DNA of 38,275 bases from Bacillota bacterium (GTDB lineage Bacteria; Bacillota; Sulfobacillia; Sulfobacillales; Sulfobacillaceae). The position numbers were made by a program, and so were the translations under genes. Positions 32,580 to 38,275 of the stretch are shown piece after piece. Numbering within the stretch: position 1 is the first letter of the stretch; the number at the start of each line of letters is the position of its first letter. Below the pieces are notes generated by a model. The model did not search any database and was not told where the DNA came from. It saw only the letters and a program-made list of their open reading frames with translations. The stretch is from positions 1-38,275 of the forward strand of contig JAJZZA010000030.1 in assembly GCA_021797825.1 (NCBI GenBank), in the 5' to 3' direction.

Positions 32580-34075
32580 AGGCGTATCTCATGTATCCCG
32601 AGCGGGACTTCGACCTGGGCGCCACACTGCCGCCCAATGCCTCTCTCCTGACCCAAGACCTGGAATTGGCCACGCTCTGGGACGCCATGGCAGATGGGGA
32701 CGCATTTCTCCGGGAAGTGGCCCGGCACGCGGTGCTGGACGGGGTTAGCGATCTGGACACCATCCGCTATCGGCAACATATTCTGGCCGATTGCCTGAAC
32801 AATCCGTCGGTGGTGCGAGAGCTCTACGCGCTGGCGACCGCGGCGATTGACGGCGAGAAAAGGAATTACTGGGGTCTTTTCAGCCACTATCCCAGCACCA
32901 TCCTGCATCGGTCGATCGCAGTGCTCAAGATGTTCGCCGACATGCTGACCCAACTCACCCAGATCGCGGAACATCACGCCCAGCAATTTGAGTCTGAGGG
33001 CTTTACGCGGTTTTTTGCGATGGTTGCCCGAGAATTGGGGACGGAATACCTCGCCCGCATCCACCACCATCTCCGCGACCTGCAATTTCGGGACGGGCTC
33101 TGGATGAGTGCGTCGTTGGGAAAGGGCAACAAGGGGACCCATTACATTCTGCACCGCCCGCCCACGGCGAAACAGCCCCGTTGGATCAAGCGGCTGGCAG
33201 CCCAACATCCGCCGGTGTACAGCTATGTGGTCGCCGACCGCGACGAAACCGGCGCCAAGGCCCTGTCCGAATTGCGGGATCGCGGGATCAACCGGGTGGC
33301 TAACGCGTTGGCTCAGTCCACCGATCACATTCTGAGTTTCTTTACCCTGTTGCGCACCGAATTGGCCTTTTACGTGGGTTGCTTAAATCTCCATGAAACC
33401 CTGGGCAAAAAGGGCGAGCCGTTGGCGTTTCCCCACCCGGCGGCGTCCGAGCAACGCCGATTGGATTTTCGGGGGTTGTACGATGTCTGTTTGGCGTTGC
33501 GCCTGGATCATCGCGTCGTGGGCAATACGGTGGCGGCAGACGGCAAAGACCTCATCTTCGTCACCGGCGCCAACCAGGGCGGCAAGTCGACTTTTTTACG
33601 GAGCATCGGGCTAGCTCAACTGATGATGCAGTGCGGCATGTTTGTGGCAGCTGAGGCTTTTTCGGCCAATGTCAGCGAGCACCTGTTTACCCACTACAAA
33701 CGGGAAGAAGACCGGGCCATGAATAGCGGCAAACTGGATGAAGAGGTCGGCCGCATGAGCGACATCGCCGACCAGGTCACCGCTCATTCGTTGGTGCTGT
33801 TCAATGAATCATTTGCCGCCACCAACGAACGGGAAGGTTCGGAAATTGCCCGGCAGATCGTCAGTGCCTTACTGGAAAAACACATCAAGGTGGTCTTTGT
33901 CACCCATTTGTATGAGTTGGCGCGCGGGTTTCACGACAAACACCTGGCCAACGCCTTGTTTCTCCGGGCGCAAAGGCAAGCCGACGGCGGACGGACGTTT
34001 ACCCTTCACGAAGGGAAGCCCTTAAACACGAGTCATGGCGACGATTTGTACCGGCAGATTTTCAAAACCGTTTGA
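32576..34075 (+). CDS. MutS-like ATPase, second of a pair
   Basis: A 499-residue paralogue of the upstream protein with the same layout: DLDTIRYRQHIL (59-70), Walker A GANQGGKST (331-339) and Walker B SLVLFNESFAATNEREG with N410-E411. It also has VTHLYELA, like the MutS H-loop region. The GTG start at 32576 overlaps the upstream stop as GTGA and has AAAGGAG 8 nt upstream, so the longer ATG frame from 32555 is rejected. Coupled translation of two diverged paralogues points to a heterodimer, as with eukaryotic MSH pairs. Both keep the Asn in place of the Walker B Asp, so it is a family trait rather than decay. Confidence 0.85.
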   Translation: MKAYLMYPERDFDLGATLPPNASLLTQDLELATLWDAMADGDAFLREVARHAVLDGVSDLDTIRYRQHILADCLNNPSVVRELYALATAAIDGEKRNYWGLFSHYPSTILHRSIAVLKMFADMLTQLTQIAEHHAQQFESEGFTRFFAMVARELGTEYLARIHHHLRDLQFRDGLWMSASLGKGNKGTHYILHRPPTAKQPRWIKRLAAQHPPVYSYVVADRDETGAKALSELRDRGINRVANALAQSTDHILSFFTLLRTELAFYVGCLNLHETLGKKGEPLAFPHPAASEQRRLDFRGLYDVCLALRLDHRVVGNTVAADGKDLIFVTGANQGGKSTFLRSIGLAQLMMQCGMFVAAEAFSANVSEHLFTHYKREEDRAMNSGKLDEEVGRMSDIADQVTAHSLVLFNESFAATNEREGSEIARQIVSALLEKHIKVVFVTHLYELARGFHDKHLANALFLRAQRQADGGRTFTLHEGKPLNTSHGDDLYRQIFKTV

Positions 34076-34713
34076 CGCCTGCCGAGCAGGGTTGCCGGGA
34101 CCCCATCAGGAAATGTGGCGCCCGGCATCGGCCGTCGAGCCTAACCGGACCTGGCCACTCTCCGCGCAGGGTTCTCCTCCTCTCCGCGAGGGTCCGCATC
34201 GCAACGGGCAAACCATGGGACAACACCCTCGATGCCCTCGGCAGGCTGGGGCGCGATCATGGGCGTTGGCTTGGCGGGGCTTCCGGATGGCCCGCCACTG
34301 GCGACGAGCGCGCGTGCTCCAATCCAATCCCGGTTCTGCCGTTTAACCTATGTATGGGAGTGTTTGTCGTTACTATGCTGCGCCAATACAGACAAATCTG
34401 CCGGTCATCTTGGTTCTGAAGAGGGCCCGGATGGGTCAAGGTGTTGTCGGAGATTGTCGATGGGTTTCGATTGACTGCGTGTCCAAACACTTGTATCTTC
34501 TGCATTGAGGAGCAATACGCCCACCTTGACGAGCCAAGGGCCTACGTACAAGTGCCTGCTTGATGGCATCACGCGCGAGGGGCAGGAATCGGCGCGGGAG
34601 CACTGGAGTGATCGGGGATGCCTATCACGTACTCGGATACCCAAATTGCAGGTTTAATGCAGGAGTTATAACCTAGCTTGCCTACCTATGCCTAAAGGTG
34701 TCTATTATAGGTC
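34076..34713. other. 638-bp gene-free flank of the IS element
   Basis: No gene is supported. From about 34330 the base composition becomes visibly more AT-rich than the neighbouring genes, which suggests acquired or decayed DNA. The last 50 bp carry repeated CCTA motifs (near 34672-34696) and TATTAT (34703-34708), the likely -10 of the recombinase gene. The left end of the IS607 element must lie in this stretch but could not be fixed. Confidence 0.45.
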
Positions 34714-35376
34714 ATGAAACGCACATTAACCAGTCATGAGGTGGCTCGCCTGCTCGGGGTGAACATCAAGACCATTCAACGGTGGGATCGCGAGGGCCGA
34801 CTTAAACCTGCCGGTCGGACGGCCACGGGTCGCCGTTACTATACTGAAGATCAAATTCTGGCCTTCCGACATCAGCGGCCTGCCACGACGGGTCCTCGTA
34901 AGATCGTGGCCTATTGCCGGGTCAGCAGCCAGAGTCAGCGGCCCGATTTGAAAAACCAGCGGCTCGCGTTGGAACAGTTCTGTACCGCCCGCGGACTCGC
35001 CAATGTGGAGTTCCTCGAAGAGATTGGCGGGGGGATGAATTTTGGTCGCAAGCGGTTTTTGGCATTGATGGATGCGGTAGAGGCGGGAGAGGTAAGCGCT
35101 TTGATGCTGGCGCATAAAGATCGTTTGACTCGGTTCGGTTACGAATGGTTCGAGCGATTCTGCCAGCAACACGGGTGCGAAATTCTGGTCCTCAATCAAG
35201 AGCATTTGTCACCCGAGCAGGAACTCGTCCAAGACTTACTCACCATTACGCATGTCTTCTCTGCCCGGTTGTACGGATTGCGGAACTATCGCAAAAGCTT
35301 AAAGGAGGCTATCCATGCCGACGTTAGCGCACAAGATTCGACTCGATCCGACGCCGGATCAGATCCAGTACTTTAA
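34714..35376 (+). CDS. tnpA: IS607 serine recombinase TnpA
   Basis: A 220-residue transposase. An N-terminal MerR-like helix-turn-helix (SHEVARLLGVNIKTIQRWDR, 7-26) precedes a serine recombinase domain with YCRVSS (catalytic Ser at about 71). LMLAHKDRLTRFGYEWFE is the conserved region that follows. This HTH-first order is typical of IS607 and opposite to phage serine integrases. It cuts and joins DNA through a Ser-DNA link. The final 20 codons overlap tnpB. The upstream ribosome site is weak. Confidence 0.95.
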   Translation: MKRTLTSHEVARLLGVNIKTIQRWDREGRLKPAGRTATGRRYYTEDQILAFRHQRPATTGPRKIVAYCRVSSQSQRPDLKNQRLALEQFCTARGLANVEFLEEIGGGMNFGRKRFLALMDAVEAGEVSALMLAHKDRLTRFGYEWFERFCQQHGCEILVLNQEHLSPEQELVQDLLTITHVFSARLYGLRNYRKSLKEAIHADVSAQDSTRSDAGSDPVL

Positions 35377-36634
35377 GCAAGCGTCCGGGACTGCCCGATT
35401 TGTGTGGAATTGGGCGCTGGATGAGTGGAATCGCCGTTATGCTGCCGGGCAGAAGCCCCAGGCCCCTGCCCTGAAGAAGCAATTTAATGCCCTGAAGTAT
35501 CAGCAGTTTCCGTGGTTACGGAACATTCATCGGGACGCCCATGCCCAACCGTTTGCCGACTTAGCCGATGCGTGGCTGCGATTCTTCACGGGGCAAAATG
35601 ATCGTCCAGTGTTTAAGAAAAAAGGGGAAACCTCCGACAGCTTCTATGTGGCGAACGATAAGTTTCAGGTGGCAGATCGCCGCGTGAAACTGCCGAAAAT
35701 CGGCTGGGTGCGCTTGCGGGAATCGCTCCGATTCCCCGGCAAAATCTTGGGGGCTCGGGTCGTCCGTGACGCCGATCAGTGGTTTTTGTCGGTGCCAGTG
35801 TCCGTACCCGATTCTATCTATTACCGGACCCGCACGGGTCAGGGTGTTGAAGGGGTGGATGTCGGTGTCAAGACGTTTGCCACCCTTTCCACAGGGAAAA
35901 AGATCGTAGGACCGAAAGCCCACCGCCGCGCTTTGCGCCGCTTAAAAATACGGCAGCGGGCCATCACTCGCAAGATGCAAGCCGCAAAAACCCCAATCGG
36001 ATTGGCTCCGCAGGATCCGCTCCCTCAAGGAATTCGGCTACCGCGCAGCCGGAATTGGGATAAGGCCAAAAACCATGTGGCCCGGACCCATCTTCGCATT
36101 GCCCATCTTCGCCAAGACTTCTTGCACAAAACGTCCACCCGGCTCTGTCGCGAAAACCAAGCGGTGGGGATCGAGACGTTATCGGTCAAAGGGATGATGG
36201 CGAATCATCGGTTGGCACGGAGCATTGCCGACCAGGGGTTTGGCCAGTTCTATGCTTTATGGCAATACAAAGCGGATCGGTATGGAACGCAATTGATCGA
36301 AGCCGACCGCTGGTTTCCCAGCAGTAAACTCTGCTCAACACCCGGCTGCGGCTATCTCAAGAAAGATCTCACCTTAAAAGATCGTTCGTGGACATGCCCG
36401 GGGTGCGGGGTCACACACGACCGGGATGTCAACGCTGCGATCAATCTTAAAGGGCTGGCCACCCCAACGGCCCTACCTGTGGCGACGCGGCCCGTAAGGA
36501 CCGCGACGGTGCCGGAACACCCCGACATCGGCGGGAAAGTCACGCCTGCCAGACACGAAGCCACACCCGAGAGCTTGCTCTCGGCTTCGGGGCAGGAAGA
36601 AGTCGGGGCGCACCATTGCGCACCGATTTTATAG
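35315..36634 (+). CDS. tnpB: TnpB RNA-guided nuclease (IS607-associated)
   Basis: A 439-residue protein with the OrfB/TnpB layout. The RuvC residues are D182 in GVDVGVKTF, E287 in GIETLS and D371 in HDRDVNAAINL. The zinc ribbon is C340-C345 and C361-C364. All appear intact. TnpB cuts DNA matching the guide carried at the 3' end of its omega RNA and helps the element persist. The ATG has AAAGGAGG 6 nt upstream. Residues after about 380 lack domain character and are encoded by the RNA-like folded end, so this tail may be a by-product of the overlap. Confidence 0.95.
   Translation: MPTLAHKIRLDPTPDQIQYFKQASGTARFVWNWALDEWNRRYAAGQKPQAPALKKQFNALKYQQFPWLRNIHRDAHAQPFADLADAWLRFFTGQNDRPVFKKKGETSDSFYVANDKFQVADRRVKLPKIGWVRLRESLRFPGKILGARVVRDADQWFLSVPVSVPDSIYYRTRTGQGVEGVDVGVKTFATLSTGKKIVGPKAHRRALRRLKIRQRAITRKMQAAKTPIGLAPQDPLPQGIRLPRSRNWDKAKNHVARTHLRIAHLRQDFLHKTSTRLCRENQAVGIETLSVKGMMANHRLARSIADQGFGQFYALWQYKADRYGTQLIEADRWFPSSKLCSTPGCGYLKKDLTLKDRSWTCPGCGVTHDRDVNAAINLKGLATPTALPVATRPVRTATVPEHPDIGGKVTPARHEATPESLLSASGQEEVGAHHCAPIL
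36545..36634 (+). ncRNA. Probable omega RNA (TnpB guide scaffold) 3' end
   Basis: A tiered stem is visible: CCTGCC (36545-36550) with GGCAGG (36591-36596), GAAG (36557-36560) with CTTC (36585-36588), and CCGAGAG (36567-36573) with CTCTCGG (36578-36584). A GCGCA/TGCGC hairpin (36608-36621) follows. All lie inside the 3' end of tnpB, where omega RNAs of related elements are located. The guide would be read from DNA just past the element's right end, probably near 36630-36650. The 5' limit of the RNA is unknown. Confidence 0.55.
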
Positions 36635-36771
36635 CAGAAGAATTCGTTACGCTTCTGGACGGGCGTGCGCGCATCTGGATAGGCATGCAGCAGCGGGTTT
36701 ATCTGGAAAATCGTCTGGCCGTGTTGCTGGCGGCCGCGACCCCGCCGTTACATTCACGTGAAGGGAGACCG

Positions 36772-38040
36772 ATGAGCGCGATGACCCTGCCTGACGACTC
36801 TTTGCAACACCTGTTTGAATGGATCGAACACAGCGAACGTTTAGTAGATCACGATTCCCTCAACCTTTACGCTGGAACCAACCGCCAGAGCCCAGCCGTG
36901 CGGCGAGCCACGGCCTCGACGCTTAACGCGCGGCCGAGCCTGGGCAATCCCGGCGACAAGTATGAGACCGGCCTCGCTTACAGCGATCGGATTGAAGAGT
37001 GGGTCGAACGGCATTTGTGTGCGCTGTTTGGTGCGCATCGGGTGGAATACCGGGTATTAAGCGGTTCGTTGGCCAACCTGTACGCCTATCTGGCCACTAC
37101 TCGGCCGGGCGATACGGTGTACGCGATGCCGGAGCACGCAGCGGGCCATGCCACCCACCATCAGGTGGGCGCGGCTGGTCTTTTGGGTTTAACGGTGCTC
37201 CCCATCCCGTGCCGTCCCGGCACGCACCTGATCGACTGGGACACGTGGCAAACCCAGCTGCCGGCCGTTCGGCCCAGCCTGATCATTCTCGGAACCAGTC
37301 TTCCGTTGCTTCCGGTTGATATTGGCCGTGCGCATGAGCTGGCACAGGTGGTCGGGGCGCGGGTGATGTACGATGCCGCCCACGTGGCGGGCCTGGTGGC
37401 GGTGGGGCGCTTTCAGCGTCCCCTGGTTGAGGGCGCTGACTTGTTAACGATGTCGACCTACAAGACGTTTGGCGGTCCCGCCGGCGGATTGGTCGCCACC
37501 CGCGACGAAGACCTGGCTCATCGGCTGGACGCCATCGCCTACCCCGGGCTGACCGCTAATTTTGACATGGCGCGGATAGCGGGGTTGGCGGTGGCGGCAT
37601 TGGAACTCGAGACGTTTGGCGAGGCGTATGCCGAGCAATGTTTAAGAAATGCCCAACAACTGGTCGCTGAGATCGTACGTCTGGGGATTCCGGTTTGGCG
37701 GCCTGATGGCGAGCAGGCTACCAACTCCCATTTAGTCGCGGTTGAGGCGCTGCGGTGGGGCGGAGGGACCCGTGCGGCGCGAATGGCCGAAGCCAGCCAG
37801 GTGCTCTTTAGCGGGATCCCGCTGCCGCTGGCACCGATCGCCGGTGATTACAATGGAATCAGGTTTGGGGTCCAGGAAATTACGCGGCTTGGAATGCGTG
37901 AACACGATATGCCGGTGGTCGCAAGATTTATCGATCTGGCGCTAAATGCCCCCGACCGCGGCGAAAACACCCGCCGAGAAGTCGCCGAATTTCGGCGCGA
38001 CTTTCAGACCATCCATTTCGGATTTGCCGGCGCCGGCTAG
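36772..38040 (+). CDS. Serine hydroxymethyltransferase-like PLP enzyme
   Basis: A 422-residue fold-type I PLP enzyme related to GlyA. Matches include LSGSLANLYAYL (GlyA HSGSxAN), D201 and H204 in YDAAHVAGLVAVG, and the PLP lysine K231 in STYKTFGGPAGG (GlyA TTHKTLRGPRGG). Differences include NLYAGTNRQSP for the GlyA SENxxS region and RFGVQEITRLGM for the RxGT region, so THF binding or specificity may differ. A transaldolase or aldolase role is possible. The ATG at 36772 has AAGGGAG 5 nt upstream; the frame stays open back into the IS element without clear meaning. Confidence 0.82.
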   Translation: MSAMTLPDDSLQHLFEWIEHSERLVDHDSLNLYAGTNRQSPAVRRATASTLNARPSLGNPGDKYETGLAYSDRIEEWVERHLCALFGAHRVEYRVLSGSLANLYAYLATTRPGDTVYAMPEHAAGHATHHQVGAAGLLGLTVLPIPCRPGTHLIDWDTWQTQLPAVRPSLIILGTSLPLLPVDIGRAHELAQVVGARVMYDAAHVAGLVAVGRFQRPLVEGADLLTMSTYKTFGGPAGGLVATRDEDLAHRLDAIAYPGLTANFDMARIAGLAVAALELETFGEAYAEQCLRNAQQLVAEIVRLGIPVWRPDGEQATNSHLVAVEALRWGGGTRAARMAEASQVLFSGIPLPLAPIAGDYNGIRFGVQEITRLGMREHDMPVVARFIDLALNAPDRGENTRREVAEFRRDFQTIHFGFAGAG

Positions 38041-38141
38041 CGAACCGTGCAGGCAACGAGGGATCCCGGCACGGTGACCACCGCGATCGCCGCGCCGGGG
38101 TGCGAGCACCCGCGGTCCGTGCCGATGCGCCGCCACCATGC

Positions 38142-38275
38142 ATGCCGCCAAAGTTCGACCGGGTGGTCAAACCCCGGTGCCGTGGCGAAGCGCACCTCGT
38201 GCGCTTCGCGGATGACTTCGTGGTGCTCTTTGAGGATGCGGGGGACGCCCAACGATTCGCGCAGGCCCTGCCGCA
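38142..38275 (+). pseudogene. Group II intron reverse transcriptase fragment
   Basis: The frame reads FDRVVKPRCRGEAHLVRFAD and on through DDFVVLFEDAGDAQRF, matching the catalytic YADD block (here FADD) of group II intron maturases. It runs off the window. Upstream the expected PQGG...LANxxLHHxLD block is not in frame: a partial RHHA match appears in another frame near 38129-38140, so a frameshift is likely. No start codon or intron 5' part is seen between the SHMT-like stop (38040) and this point. It is probably a decayed intron copy, though the missing part beyond the window prevents certainty. Confidence 0.65.

Larger units (their letters stand above)
34714..36634 (+). mobile_element. IS607-family insertion sequence
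   Basis: At least 1.9 kb with the IS607 gene pair: a serine recombinase (tnpA) overlapping tnpB by 62 bp, and a folded 3' end that ends close to the tnpB stop. IS607 elements have no terminal inverted repeats and make little or no target duplication, so exact ends cannot be read from one copy. Both genes are open and keep their catalytic residues, so the element may be active. Confidence 0.88.

Noticed and set aside
35940-36640. CRISPR array or Cas gene near the RuvC-bearing protein
   Set aside because: No spaced direct repeats are present. The zinc ribbon, the size and the tnpA partner make it TnpB of an IS607 element.
36616-36771. 52-codon N-terminal extension of the SHMT-like protein
   Set aside because: It would start inside the IS element, and the ATG at 36772 has a good ribosome site and matches the length of the family.

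Overview
The window looks like chromosomal DNA from a GC-rich (roughly 60%, judged by eye) Gram-positive bacterium of the Firmicutes type, most like Sulfobacillus or a related acidophilic or thermophilic lineage. The reasons are strong AGGAGG-type ribosome binding sites, many GTG and TTG starts, a canonical SAM-I (S-box) riboswitch, a YitJ-type homocysteine methyltransferase/MTHFR fusion, and lipoproteins with long Ser/Pro linkers. The genus is an inference; no rRNA or other marker lies in the window.

Layout. (1) 143-4239, minus: a methionine operon under a SAM-I riboswitch and terminator. It encodes a MetE-like protein that has lost its zinc ligands, an intact core MetE with all four ligands, and a MetH1-MTHFR fusion. 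(2) 4401-8277, minus: a MacAB-like ABC efflux operon with two different adaptor proteins. A MarR regulator (8398-8892, plus) is divergent from it, and a perfect dyad operator lies between them. (3) 9033-11497, minus: an ArsR-like regulator and an MFS transporter. (4) 11510-20219, minus: TldD, TldE, a peptide-type ABC importer (lipoprotein and two permeases, no ATPase), an Asp/Glu racemase-like protein and an M17 aminopeptidase. This is probably one long peptide uptake and breakdown operon that runs on into the MFS gene. (5) 20827-22608, minus: an S9 peptidase. (6) 22923-25123, plus: a DUF3048 lipoprotein and two small membrane proteins. (7) 25183-25845, minus: a Bax inhibitor-1 family protein. 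(8) 26048-28833, plus: a conserved unknown protein and two trans-sulfuration PLP enzymes. (9) 28986-30182, minus: a polysaccharide flippase-like protein. (10) 30645-34075, plus: a promoter, a structured leader RNA, a possible small ORF, and two overlapping genes for MutS-like ATPases that lack mismatch-recognition domains. (11) 34714-36634, plus: an IS607-family element with TnpA, an apparently intact TnpB and a folded guide-RNA-like 3' end. (12) 36772-38040: a diverged serine hydroxymethyltransferase paralogue. (13) After about 38142: a fragment of a group II intron reverse transcriptase that runs off the window.

Two themes join the genes. The first is sulfur amino-acid and one-carbon metabolism: the methionine synthases, MTHFR, the cystathionine enzymes and the SHMT paralogue. 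The second is peptide handling: TldD/E, the ABC importer, the aminopeptidase, the racemase and the S9 peptidase. The least explained parts are the paired MutS-like ATPases with their leader RNA, the split MetE arrangement, and the TldDE importer operon without an ATPase.
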